A stretch of DNA of 53,452 bases from Desulfovibrionaceae bacterium (GTDB taxonomy: Bacteria; Desulfobacterota; Desulfovibrionia; Desulfovibrionales; Desulfovibrionaceae), in NCBI GenBank assembly GCA_031082225.1, contig JAVHLG010000019.1:4464-57915 (forward strand), written 5' to 3'. A program made the translations under genes and the position numbers. Numbering within the stretch: position 1 is the stretch's first letter; each line of letters begins with the position of its first letter. The notes under the pieces were generated by a model that was given only the letters and a program-made list of their open reading frames with translations, did no database searches and had not been told where the DNA came from. This document shows, piece after piece, positions 1 through 8,048 of this stretch.

Positions 1-311
1 ATCAATTTGATATCCCTTATGATGCTGAAGTCGAGCATGTGTTGCCAAAGAAATGGAATAATTATGATGGATGGACAGAAATAACACACCAAAAAGATGT
101 AAACAAACTTGGCAATCTGGTCATCCTTGAAAAGAAACTTAATATAAGCGCTAAAAATGAGTTTTTTGAGAGAAAAAAGAAAGAGTATAGAAAGTCATGT
201 GTTCTTGGGGCGAAGAAGCTTTGTAAAATAAAAACCTGGGATGAGAAGGTATTGGCTAGGCGAGATGATCGTGTAATTGAGGAACTTGTTTCGTTTTTTA
301 ATGAAATTTAG
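1..311 (+). CDS. C-terminal part of a DUF262/DUF1524 (GmrSD-like) HNH nuclease, 5' end outside window
   Basis: The frame is open from the left edge (first full codon at position 3) to a TAG at 309-311, so this is the end of a longer gene. The visible part has the DUF1524 signature: VEHVLPKKW (the His of the HNH site), about 20 residues later LGNLVIL, then an Asn and a Lys/Tyr-rich tail. This family forms the nuclease half of GmrSD-type modification-dependent restriction enzymes and related DUF262 proteins. Codon use is strongly A/T-rich, unlike every gene downstream, which suggests recent acquisition. Whether the full gene is intact cannot be seen. The internal GTG at 39 is not a likely start because the HNH motif begins upstream of it. 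Confidence 0.75.
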   Translation, partial: QFDIPYDAEVEHVLPKKWNNYDGWTEITHQKDVNKLGNLVILEKKLNISAKNEFFERKKKEYRKSCVLGAKKLCKIKTWDEKVLARRDDRVIEELVSFFNEI

Positions 312-363
312 AAAGATTAACTACCCGCATTAGGTAACATAAGAAAAGTAGTGTTTCCATGCG

Positions 364-1842
364 TCAGGTGGCGGGCCGGGCCGTCCGTGACGGCCGGGGG
401 GTGGCCTCCGCCGTGGGGGCGGCTGGCGGCAGGGGCTTGCCCGGCGAGGCGAACAGTTCCGCCGGGGACGGGGCCGAGGGCGGCGCAAAGGTGTCCGGGG
501 CCGGCTGCGGACCGGCCTGGGCCATGGATGCGGGGGTCTCCTTGGCCGTAAGCATGGCCAGAAGCGGTCCGACCTTGGCCTTGAAGGCCGCCATATTCCC
601 GGCCGGGACCGGGTCGGCGGCGATCTTCGGATTCTCCAGGACGTTGATGGCCTGGCCGTTTTTGTACATCCGGAAATCCAGGTGCGGCCCTGTGGCGTAG
701 CCCGTGGATCCCACAAAACCGATGACGTCGCCCTGGCGTACGGTCTTGCCCTTCTCGATCCCCTTGGCGAAGCGGCTGAAATGATTGTAGCGGGTGGTGT
801 AGGTTGGGTTGTGCTTGACGGTCACGTAGTTTCCCGCCGCATGGTTGTATCCCTTTTCCACCACCACGCCGTTGCCCACGCTCCATACCGGCGTGCCCTC
901 GGGCGCGGCGTAGTCGATCCCCAGGTGGGGCTTGCGCACGTTGAGGATGGGATGCAGCCTGCTCGTCGTGAATCCCGAGGAGATGCGGCGGAAGGATAGA
1001 GGAGCGCGCAGAAAGGCCTTGCGCAGGGCCTGCCCCTTTTCGTCGAAGTACCCGCCCCGGCCGGACTTCCCGGCGAAATGGAAGGCCCGCAGGACGCGGC
1101 CCTGGTTGGTGAACTCCGCCGCCAGGATGCGGCCGTAGCCCAGGAAGGCGTCCCCGGCGTACCGTTTTTCCACCACCACCGTAAAGGCGTCTCCCTGGCG
1201 CAGATCCTTGCAGAAGTCGATGTCCCAGGCGAAGATGTCGGCCAGGTTCACGGCCAGTTCGGCGTCCTCGCCGCTCTTTTTTACGGCCTCGAAAAGGTTT
1301 TGCTCGATGGTCCCGGAAGCCGTCTCGGTGCGGAAATGCTGTGATTCGGCTTGGATGTCGATGAGGTATTCATCGCGTTCGGCCCGGATGACCAGCCGTT
1401 CCAGGGGGCTTATGACGTATTCGAAGGAGAGGAATTCTCCGTCGCGGGTGGTGATGCGGTAGCTTTGCCCTGCCTGGATGCGCGAAAGGCGGAATTCCCG
1501 GCTTTCCTGGGAAAGGCGGTGGATGTCTGCCGGTGCAATATGCTTTCCCAGGATGGCGGCTATGGTGTCGCCGGGGGCGATGGTGGCCTCCGTGACGTCC
1601 TCCAGCGGACCGCAGGCCGCGTCCGGTTCGAAGAGCCCGGCCGGAGGGGCCATGGCGAAACGACCCTCGGCGGTGAAGGAGACATCCTCCAGATCGCCCC
1701 GGAACAGGACCGAAACGACCAGACAAAAGGCCCCGATCACGCCGAATCCGAAGATCGCCACGCCCAGGCGGGACAGGGAGGAAAATGAGGGAACACGGGG
1801 CCGCGACAGGCGATGGAGCGTTTTTCGTAGGGGTATCCGCAT
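364..1842 (-). CDS. M23 family metallopeptidase (murein endopeptidase-like), membrane anchored
   Basis: Predicted zinc peptidase acting on peptidoglycan cross-links in the periplasm. An N-terminal membrane segment (about residues 25-48) follows a basic stretch and anchors the protein. The C-terminal half has the M23/LytM signatures: HLGIDYAAP (HxxxD zinc site), then NHFSRFA and GPHLDFRMY (HxH-type site). The middle part resembles the non-catalytic domains of MepM/YebA-type enzymes. The tail, after about residue 420, is Pro/Ala-rich and low complexity. I chose the ATG at 1842 because AAGGA lies 4 nt upstream; the frame also allows 1875 but without a well-placed ribosome site. It is probably a monocistronic gene reading leftwards. 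Not distinguishable from other NlpD/MepM-like endopeptidases by sequence alone. Confidence 0.88.
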   Translation of the reverse strand: MRIPLRKTLHRLSRPRVPSFSSLSRLGVAIFGFGVIGAFCLVVSVLFRGDLEDVSFTAEGRFAMAPPAGLFEPDAACGPLEDVTEATIAPGDTIAAILGKHIAPADIHRLSQESREFRLSRIQAGQSYRITTRDGEFLSFEYVISPLERLVIRAERDEYLIDIQAESQHFRTETASGTIEQNLFEAVKKSGEDAELAVNLADIFAWDIDFCKDLRQGDAFTVVVEKRYAGDAFLGYGRILAAEFTNQGRVLRAFHFAGKSGRGGYFDEKGQALRKAFLRAPLSFRRISSGFTTSRLHPILNVRKPHLGIDYAAPEGTPVWSVGNGVVVEKGYNHAAGNYVTVKHNPTYTTRYNHFSRFAKGIEKGKTVRQGDVIGFVGSTGYATGPHLDFRMYKNGQAINVLENPKIAADPVPAGNMAAFKAKVGPLLAMLTAKETPASMAQAGPQPAPDTFAPPSAPSPAELFASPGKPLPPAAPTAEATPRPSRTARPAT

Positions 1843-2219
1843 GACGTCCTTGTCTTTGTTTCCAATGTTGGGCATGGGCTACACGACAAATTCCCTCATG
1901 TCCAGATTCCGAAGAATGGATGCCGGACCTCGCTGATACCGGGACATGATGCCCCTGATCGTCATGGCCAGGGCGGCAGGGGACTTTTCGGGTCGTGTCT
2001 CATGGACCGCAGGATGTCCGTACAGGTTTTCAGACACGGACAACGGACATGCCGTCATGATTTCAAGCGTGTGGGACAACGAATGCCCCATGTAACGTTT
2101 CCCCCATATATTTGCAGTGGGCGCTACAGGACTGCTGCGTCGGGCTGGACAACGCCCTTGACCATGATTGACGGATGCCTGTCGGCCGACCCGGGCTTTG
2201 CGAAGCAAGGGATGGACGG
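1843..2219. other. Intergenic region, no gene seen
   Basis: This 377-base stretch lies between two leftward genes and should carry the promoter of the M23 peptidase. Open frames on both strands have no recognisable domain and no ribosome site. I see no repeat, RNA or clear promoter. Confidence 0.4.
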
Positions 2220-2732
2220 TCATTTGTTGGTCACCCGGCCCTGGAAGCGACCTGAGGCGTCATAGACGCGAAAACCGCCCCGTCCGTCTGGCGTCAGGGT
2301 TTGGGTCGGCCGTCCCATGGCGTCGAACATGCGGAAGCCTCCCCGCCCGTCGGATTGGACGCGGCCGGAGAAGGTCGGGGAGGGGGTTGCCGGGGGCTGC
2401 CCCGCCGGGGCGTCAGGGCGTGTCGGCGTCATGGTTCTGGGCGGCCCGGAAGCGGATTTCGGCATTTCCCGGGGTGGGGCGGCCGTTCCCGGCGTCCCTG
2501 CGGACGGTGCGTCGGTGCGAGGAGGGCGGGTTGCGGAGGGGATGGGCTCGATGCCCTTTTCCCGCATGCGGTCCACAAATCCGTTGGCCGGGGCCTTCCC
2601 CTGGCGACGGGACTTCTCCGGGACGTTGCCTTTTTCCTGAAGCGACCGGTACAGGGAGACGCCCTCCTCGGCGTCTGCCGGAGGGGCTGCGAGCAACAGC
2701 AGGAGGGCGGGAAGGATCAGACGCAGGCGCAT
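2220..2732 (-). CDS. Small secreted protein with a duplicated DGRGGFR motif
   Basis: Product of unknown function, 170 residues. It opens with a clean signal peptide (MRLRLILPALLLLLAAPPADA, cleavage likely after ADA). The middle is rich in Pro, Arg and Ala and probably disordered. The last 45 residues contain two copies of DGRGGFR followed by hydrophobic-Tyr/Phe-Asp-Ala-x-Gly-Arg, spaced about 20 residues apart, which looks like a short beta-hairpin repeat. No Cys and no enzyme motif. The ribosome site at the ATG is weak. Its neighbours give no functional hint. Confidence 0.6.
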   Translation of the reverse strand: MRLRLILPALLLLLAAPPADAEEGVSLYRSLQEKGNVPEKSRRQGKAPANGFVDRMREKGIEPIPSATRPPRTDAPSAGTPGTAAPPREMPKSASGPPRTMTPTRPDAPAGQPPATPSPTFSGRVQSDGRGGFRMFDAMGRPTQTLTPDGRGGFRVYDASGRFQGRVTNK

Positions 2733-2840
2733 GCCTGTGCGCTAGCAATTCGCGTTCCGAAACGAGGTGGCGTCCCAGGGGATTGAAACGCGGCGCAAGC
2801 AGCGCTACACACCGCTCACCGGCGAAGGAGGCCGGCCACC

Positions 2841-3017
2841 ATGATGCGCTACCTGTGCCTGCTGTGCGGTTATACCTACGATCCCGAGAAAGGCGATCCC
2901 CGGGGCGGACTAGCGCCGGGAACGGATCTGGCGACGGCCCCGAAGGAGTGGGTCTGTCCCCGTTGCGGCGCGGACCAGGACAAGTTCGCCATGCGCGACG
3001 ACGATGACGAGGACTGA
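2841..3017 (+). CDS. Rubredoxin
   Basis: A 58-residue electron carrier that binds one iron through four cysteines. The Cys pairs are visible as CLLCG (C6, C9) and CPRCG (C39, C42), with the family's aromatic core YTYDP and EWVCP. The length is normal for rubredoxin (52-60), with an acidic DDDDED tail. AAGGAGG lies about 10 nt upstream of the ATG. In sulfate reducers rubredoxin passes electrons to oxygen- or superoxide-reducing partners such as rubredoxin:oxygen oxidoreductase; no such partner gene is adjacent here, so the gene seems to stand alone. A second ATG follows the first, so the protein may be one residue shorter. Confidence 0.95.
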   Translation: MMRYLCLLCGYTYDPEKGDPRGGLAPGTDLATAPKEWVCPRCGADQDKFAMRDDDDED

Positions 3018-3412
3018 GTTGCGGCCTGGGTCAGCCAAGGATCAGGATGCGCCCCAGTATCGCGACCGTTTTTCCCGCGGCGCCGGATCTTATGATATCT
3101 ATTAATAGAATATTGAGTCTCCACTGCGTTCATCATATAAGGAAGGATGTCATAGGACAGAACTAATATCGACACGCCCTAGAATGTCACCCGCCGGTTC
3201 TGCCGGGGGGGACATGAATTTTTTCCGTGTCTTGATTCGAACAGGAATTCCTAGATTTTCGTCGCGGGTATCATCGGATTTGTATCCCGGCGAATCCATC
3301 CAGGCCGGCTTTCCACTTGAAAGAATTTTGCAACTGAGGCAGGGTGACGCACAAGTGCCTGCTGTTTCGAGGTTGCTGGGTGTGCAGAATACGTTGCAGA
3401 GGAGAGGGATTG
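3018..3412. other. Intergenic region with an AT-rich segment and a perfect palindrome
   Basis: No gene supported in these 395 bases. An AT-rich segment at 3088-3165 contrasts with the flanks and contains the 12-bp perfect palindrome TCTATTAATAGA at 3098-3109, a possible operator. A GC hairpin with one mismatch sits at about 3187-3207, but the T-run follows it only after 8 bases, so I do not call it a terminator. The region must hold the promoter of the NHL protein. Confidence 0.4.
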
Positions 3413-4438
3413 ATGTCCGAAGTGATCTTTACCGCAAGATTTCTCGTGCGTATGGCGTGTTTCCCTCTGGCGTCGATACTTATGCTGATGTGCTTTACGT
3501 TTTCAGTGCACGCCCAGTCTGAAGAACCTCCGGTATTTGGGGGGAAATGGGGAACTAACGGCACGGCTGACGGTCAGTTCTCAAGACCTGAGGCTGTTGC
3601 CGTGGCAGCGGATGGTTCAGTCTATGTGGCTGATTCTGGAAACAATCGCATTCAGAAGTTTAGTGCGGACGGTGTTTTCTTGACAAAGTGGGGTAGTCAG
3701 GGAACGGGTGATGGTCAGTTTGATGTCCCAGTTTCTGTCGCTGTTGCACCCGATGGTTCCCTCTATGTAGGGGAGTCTGGGAATAAACGCATTCAGAAGT
3801 TTTCCTCCGATGGAACTTTCTTGACCAGGTGGGGTCCTGAGGGCGAGTTTGGTCGTTTTTTCACTATTGCTGTGGCTATGGACGGTTCGGTCTACGTGGC
3901 TGACACCTTAAATAACCGCATTAAGAAGTATTCCTCCGACGGTGTTTTTCTGACAGAGTGGGGCCAGGGGTTCGACCCAGAAGGCAATCTTTCCTGCCCA
4001 TTCGGTATCGCGGTGGCAGCCGATGGTTCGGTCTACGTGGCCGACACCTTCAATAGCCGCATCCAGAAGTATTCCTCCAACGGTGTTTTTCTGGCTAGGT
4101 GGGGCAGTCGTGGCGTGGGCGATGGACAGTTTGGCTGGCCTATGGCCGTTGCAGTGGCTGCCGATGGTTCGGTCTATGTGGCAGATCATCAGTTCAATGA
4201 TCAAAAATATGAGAACAATCGCATTCAGAAGTTTTCTGCCAACGGTACGTTCCTGACCAAGTGGGGTGGTTATGGAGCCGGTGATGGGCAGTTTTATATG
4301 CCATATGATGTCGATGTTGCAAGCAGCGGCTTAGTCTATGTGGCGGATTACGGAAATAGTCGCATCCAGTATTTTCAACCGCAATCCCCGAAACCTCGCG
4401 GAGCGTTCCAGCCCGTCCTCTTCATGCTTCTGGAATGA
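3413..4438 (+). CDS. Secreted NHL-repeat beta-propeller protein
   Basis: A 341-residue exported protein made almost entirely of NHL repeats. A signal peptide spans about residues 1-35 and ends in SVHAQ. About six repeats follow, each with the pattern W-G ... DGQF-x-P-x-x-VAVA-x-DGSVYVADSxNNRIQKFS, which closes into a six-bladed propeller. Such domains bind proteins or glycans and are common in surface or periplasmic proteins; the ligand cannot be read from sequence. The protein ends in QPVLFMLLE, similar to the end of the beta-helix protein at 8049-9245. The ATG at 3413 has GGAGAGGG 5 nt upstream and gives the signal peptide directly; an upstream in-frame start at 3344 adds only Cys/Arg-rich sequence. 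AT content is slightly higher than in neighbouring genes. Confidence 0.85.
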   Translation: MSEVIFTARFLVRMACFPLASILMLMCFTFSVHAQSEEPPVFGGKWGTNGTADGQFSRPEAVAVAADGSVYVADSGNNRIQKFSADGVFLTKWGSQGTGDGQFDVPVSVAVAPDGSLYVGESGNKRIQKFSSDGTFLTRWGPEGEFGRFFTIAVAMDGSVYVADTLNNRIKKYSSDGVFLTEWGQGFDPEGNLSCPFGIAVAADGSVYVADTFNSRIQKYSSNGVFLARWGSRGVGDGQFGWPMAVAVAADGSVYVADHQFNDQKYENNRIQKFSANGTFLTKWGGYGAGDGQFYMPYDVDVASSGLVYVADYGNSRIQYFQPQSPKPRGAFQPVLFMLLE

Positions 4439-4742
4439 TTTCACTTTGTTCAGTGCGGGTATTCGCCCGACACTGTCGGCCCGGTGGAGACGTGATCAGG
4501 GTGATTCCATCCTTGGGACGGGCGTTCGTGGCTGCCATGGCGGAAGGAGCCGCCACGGTCTGTTTGCATTTCTTTCTCCGAATCAGATCATTCCCAAATC
4601 GGAATTCGGCCCAACCCGGTCCGCCCGGTCATTTTCCGGAAATGTGGTGGTGTGGTGTTGGGTACGAAAAATCCGGGTAAAAAATAAGTATTTCGGAGGG
4701 TTGTCTTTGAAATCCGGGCATGCCGGGTTCCAGGATACGTCC
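4439..4742. other. Intergenic region between convergent genes
   Basis: 304 bases between the NHL gene and the leftward carboxypeptidase gene. Apart from the hairpin at 4451-4475 I see only AT-rich sequence around 4665-4695. No gene is supported. Confidence 0.4.
4451..4475 (+). terminator. Stem-loop after the NHL gene
   Basis: CAGTGCGGG pairs with CCCG(A)CACTG, nine pairs with one bulged A and a 6-base loop, 13 nt after the stop codon. No T-run follows, so it may be a processing or weak termination signal. Confidence 0.4.
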
Positions 4743-6197
4743 CTAGCCTTCGCGAATGATCAGGTGGGCCAGATCCAATCGGTTGGTGAGCTGCCGCTTG
4801 TACCGCCTGGCCTCCTGCACGGTGGAAAACGAGCCGATCATCACCCGGTACCAGACGCCCTTGTCCCCCAGGTCGGCGGCGACCACCCGGGCGGGGACGC
4901 CTTTTTTCTCCAGATTCCTGGCCCGGGCTCCGGCCTCGGCGGATGTCTGAAAGGAACTTTCCTGCAGGCTCAATTCACCCTGGCCGTGACTGCGCCCTGG
5001 GGCTCTTGCCGTGGCGGGGGCGGCGTCCGGGGGCATGACCAGGCTCGGATCCGTGGGCGCGAAGACCTGGACGGCGGCCGGCTGGAAGGGCTTGGGAGTG
5101 AAATCGGAGACCGTGGACGGCGACGGCCCCGTGGTGTTGTGCCTGGCTGTCGGCGGGGGAGTGGCCTTGGCGCGCACCCGGGGCCCGGCGACCGCAACGA
5201 TGGTGGCCTGGGATTCGTCGATGGCGGCCAGCAGGGGTGTCGGGTTTTCGCGGGAGTCGGAGGTCGGCGCGAAGGCGGCCCCGGTCGGGGGATCGGCCAG
5301 GGTGATCCGGGCCGACGACATCCGGTTGCCGCGTTCGGGCACGGTTCGTGCGGCCAGGTAGGTCTTTTGCCCGGCCGGGGTGAAGCTGGCCTCCAGGATG
5401 GTTTTGGTTTCCCGGTTGCGTACCTGCCAACTTTTTCCTCCCAATACAACGGCAATGATCCTTGTATTTCCGCGTTTTGCCGTAGCCACGATGTTGTATC
5501 CTGATGCAGCAACCCATCCGGTCTTTATGCCGTCCACTCCATTACAGTCTTGCAGCAGCTTGTTGCTGTTTCGGCGTACGCTCCCGCGATGGGTTATGGA
5601 TTTTTTGGAGTGGTGTTCCAAGGAGGATGGAAAACGCCTGAGGTATGACATGGACAACTTCATCATGTCCCGCGCCGTGGTGTATTGACCCGGGGAGGGC
5701 AGTCCGTTGGGGTTTTCAAAGGTGGTGGAGGTCATGCCCAGTTCACGGGCCTTGCGGTTCATGCGGTTGACGAAGTTGGCGACGCCCCCCAGATGCTCGG
5801 CCATGGCGATGCAGGCGTCGTTTCCCGAGGCCACGGCCATGCCGTCCAGGAGTTCCCGCACGGAGACTCTTTCTTTGGCCCGCAGGCGCATGCTCGATCC
5901 GCCTGTGGAAGCGGCCCGGGCGCTGATCGTCACCTGGTCCGTCAGGCGCAGACGCCCGGCCTCGATGTCTTCGAACACCAGGTACATGGTCATGATTTTG
6001 GTGATGGAGGCCGGGGGGATGCGGCTGTCGGGATTCTGCTTGTGCAGCACGGCGCCGGTATTGAAGTCCATGACCAGGGCGGCCCGGACGTCGAGAGCTC
6101 CCGGGGCGGCCTTGGCCTTGGACCTGGCCATGGCCTGGGAGGCCGTGCCGTGGACCAGGATGGCGACGAGAAGAATGACCTGAAACACTTTGCGCAT
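4743..6197 (-). CDS. D-alanyl-D-alanine carboxypeptidase (S11, PBP5-like) with C-terminal SPOR domain
   Basis: Trims the terminal D-Ala from peptidoglycan pentapeptides in the periplasm. A signal peptide (residues 1-24, MRKVFQ...ASQAMA) precedes the penicillin-binding fold. All three active-site motifs are present: SITK (S64-K67), SGN (S124-N126) and KTG (K225-G227). A long Pro/Ala-rich linker leads to a SPOR domain (about 405-484, WYRVMIGSFSTVQEARRYKRQL), which binds denuded glycan at division sites. Full-length PBP5 proteins are about 400 residues; the extra length here is the linker plus SPOR. The ATG at 6197 has a G-rich ribosome site; the frame extends to 6227 but the signal peptide favours 6197. 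Confidence 0.92.
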   Translation of the reverse strand: MRKVFQVILLVAILVHGTASQAMARSKAKAAPGALDVRAALVMDFNTGAVLHKQNPDSRIPPASITKIMTMYLVFEDIEAGRLRLTDQVTISARAASTGGSSMRLRAKERVSVRELLDGMAVASGNDACIAMAEHLGGVANFVNRMNRKARELGMTSTTFENPNGLPSPGQYTTARDMMKLSMSYLRRFPSSLEHHSKKSITHRGSVRRNSNKLLQDCNGVDGIKTGWVAASGYNIVATAKRGNTRIIAVVLGGKSWQVRNRETKTILEASFTPAGQKTYLAARTVPERGNRMSSARITLADPPTGAAFAPTSDSRENPTPLLAAIDESQATIVAVAGPRVRAKATPPPTARHNTTGPSPSTVSDFTPKPFQPAAVQVFAPTDPSLVMPPDAAPATARAPGRSHGQGELSLQESSFQTSAEAGARARNLEKKGVPARVVAADLGDKGVWYRVMIGSFSTVQEARRYKRQLTNRLDLAHLIIREG

Positions 6198-6656
6198 GCG
6201 TTTTCCCCCTTGGCGGTGGCCGGTCAAGCGACGGCATTCGAAAAGAATCCCCCGAAAAACGGCAGCATGATCTGTGCCATCCGTGCAGCGTTCGTCGGCA
6301 GGGGACGGGCCGCAGGCGGTTAGCCGGGCGGCGGGGACCCGCTGGACGGAACGGGCGTGGCGGCGGACTCGTGTCGGGCGGGACGGGGCGGGGGTTGTTT
6401 TTTATGAATGTTAGAAAATGAATCGGAAGCGGCTCCGGAGAGGTACGGATTTCGGGGTCGTTGACATGGCCCAGCCCTGGCCCGGCCCGGTCGGATCGGG
6501 GTCGGGCGGGCCGAAAGACGCGTCCCGCTCAGGGCCTAAGGCGCCCATTGACAGCCTAGGCCCGGAGAAATAGGAAAGAACGTTTTGGGACGCCTGCCTC
6601 ATGCCGCCCGCGACGTCCAGCCACGCCATGAATGTCCCTGGAGCGACCCCTTTCCT
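6198..6656. other. Divergent intergenic region, no gene seen
   Basis: 459 bases between two divergent genes. It is very GC-rich except for an AT patch at about 6390-6425. Apart from the candidate promoter at 6548-6576 no element stands out; open frames here are GC-rich shadows without motifs. Confidence 0.4.
6548..6576 (+). promoter_or_regulatory. Candidate sigma-70 promoter of the SGNH-like gene
   Basis: A perfect -35 box TTGACA (6548-6553) is followed after 17 bases by TAGGAA (6571-6576), a 3-of-6 match to the -10 box. It lies 80 bases before the ATG at 6657. The weak -10 keeps this tentative. Confidence 0.35.
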
Positions 6657-7910
6657 ATGATCAAACGCAAGACAATCTACGTGATCGCCCTGGTGGTTTT
6701 GCCGGTGCTGTTTCTTGAGCTGGCGTCGTATGCCATGCTCGCCGCGTTGTGCGATGGCCCGAAGCGGGTCAGGGAGAACCGAAACGCGCTCATCGCCGTG
6801 GACACCACCCAGGCCGGGCTTATCGGGGCCGGGAGAACCAAGCAGTTCCAGTATATCCTGCATCCCTACCTGGGCTTCGTCTACGACTCCACCTACAACG
6901 CCGCGGTCAGTCCATACGGTTTTCTGGGTGACGACATCCTGTCCGCCGTATCCGACACGGACTACAATGTGGTGGTAGCCGGGGGATCCGTGGCCGGGAA
7001 CTTCTTCGTTCTGGAGCGTCAGGAGCTCAAAAAACGCCTGGAGGCCCTCCCGGCCCTGGCCGGAAAGCGGATCAACACGGCCTGCATCGCCACGGCCGGA
7101 TACAAACAGCCGCAGCAACTTTTGTTCGTGACCTATCTGCTCTCGCTTGGGGCGCGCATCGATCTGCTCATCAATATCGACGGCTTCAACGAGATGGTCA
7201 TCCCCCTGACCGAGAACCGCATCGAGGGCATTTCGGTCCTGTATCCCACCATGTGGAAGGATCTGACCGACGACCTGGGAGATGCCCGGCAACGGACCCT
7301 GATCGGGGAACTCAGCCTGCTGGATGCGGCGCGCACCTCCCTGGCGGGTTGGTTTTCCTGGCCCGGGATCGATTGGTCCATGACCGCGAATCTGACGTGG
7401 TTTCTTGTGGACGGTCTGTTATCCGGCAGGTCTCGGGGCACGGTCAACGAACTGGAACGGACTTCGGGGGTGCTCAAGGGCTTTCAGAAGGGCCCGCCCG
7501 ATTTGGGCGACCGGGATGTGATCCAGGATCGTCTGGCCGACAACTGGGCCGCGTCCAGCCGGATCCTGGGGGATTTGGCCCGGGCCCGGGAATTCGCCTA
7601 CGTGCATGTGCTGCAACCCAATCAGTATGTCCCGGGCTCCAAACCGTTGTCGGAATTCGAACGGCAAAACGCCATCTCGCCCACCCCGGGCATGGCTGCG
7701 TGCACGATCCAGGGCTACGAGCGTTTGGCCCGGCGCATCCCGGACATCGAACAAGGCGGCGTTTCGTTTTTCGACGCCACCATGATCTTCCAGAACGTGA
7801 CCGAGGATCTCTATTTCGATACCTGCTGTCATTTCAACCAGAAGGGAAACGACATCCTCCTGGACGCGGTCATGGGCTTTTTGACCGGCTCCGTCCTTGG
7901 CAGACCCTGA
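6657..7910 (+). CDS. Membrane-anchored SGNH/GDSL hydrolase-like protein
   Basis: A 417-residue protein with one N-terminal membrane segment (about residues 5-27) and an extracytoplasmic domain. Block I of the SGNH fold may be VVVAGGSVAG (S111 as the nucleophile) and block V is FDTCCHFNQKGND (D388, H392), the usual Asp/His pair near the C-terminus. Proteins of this layout remove or add acyl groups on surface polysaccharides or lipids, but the substrate cannot be inferred. The ATG at 6657 is preferred to 6585 because the membrane segment then begins at once; GGAG lies 13 nt upstream, somewhat far. A second SGNH-like membrane protein is at 26924-28156 with a different motif set. Confidence 0.6.
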   Translation: MIKRKTIYVIALVVLPVLFLELASYAMLAALCDGPKRVRENRNALIAVDTTQAGLIGAGRTKQFQYILHPYLGFVYDSTYNAAVSPYGFLGDDILSAVSDTDYNVVVAGGSVAGNFFVLERQELKKRLEALPALAGKRINTACIATAGYKQPQQLLFVTYLLSLGARIDLLINIDGFNEMVIPLTENRIEGISVLYPTMWKDLTDDLGDARQRTLIGELSLLDAARTSLAGWFSWPGIDWSMTANLTWFLVDGLLSGRSRGTVNELERTSGVLKGFQKGPPDLGDRDVIQDRLADNWAASSRILGDLARAREFAYVHVLQPNQYVPGSKPLSEFERQNAISPTPGMAACTIQGYERLARRIPDIEQGGVSFFDATMIFQNVTEDLYFDTCCHFNQKGNDILLDAVMGFLTGSVLGRP

Positions 7911-7971
7911 CGCCGTGTTTCGGATAGCAACGCCGTTGTTTTTGATAATACCGCGCTTTTTTCCTTGTCCT

Positions 7972-7995
7972 CCCCGCCAGGCGCGCCTGACGGGG
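7972..7995. terminator. GC-rich stem-loop between convergent genes
   Basis: CCCCGCCAGGC and GCCTGACGGGG form an almost perfect hairpin (one wobble), midway between the two convergent stops. A T-run lies on its left side in + orientation (7957-7962) and none follows it in either reading direction. Function as a bidirectional barrier is inferred. Confidence 0.35.
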
Positions 7996-8048
7996 ACGCG
8001 CCACCGATCCGGTCCCGCCCGGGCGGCGGCCCGCTGGCCGGGTCTCCG

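Noticed and set aside
1879-2223. Minus-strand open frame of 114 codons before the M23 gene
   Set aside because: No domain, no ribosome site, and composition unlike a coding gene.
3187-3240. GC hairpin near T-rich sequence before the NHL gene as rubredoxin terminator
   Set aside because: The T-run starts 8 bases after the stem and the stem has a mismatch; about 170 bases from the rubredoxin stop.
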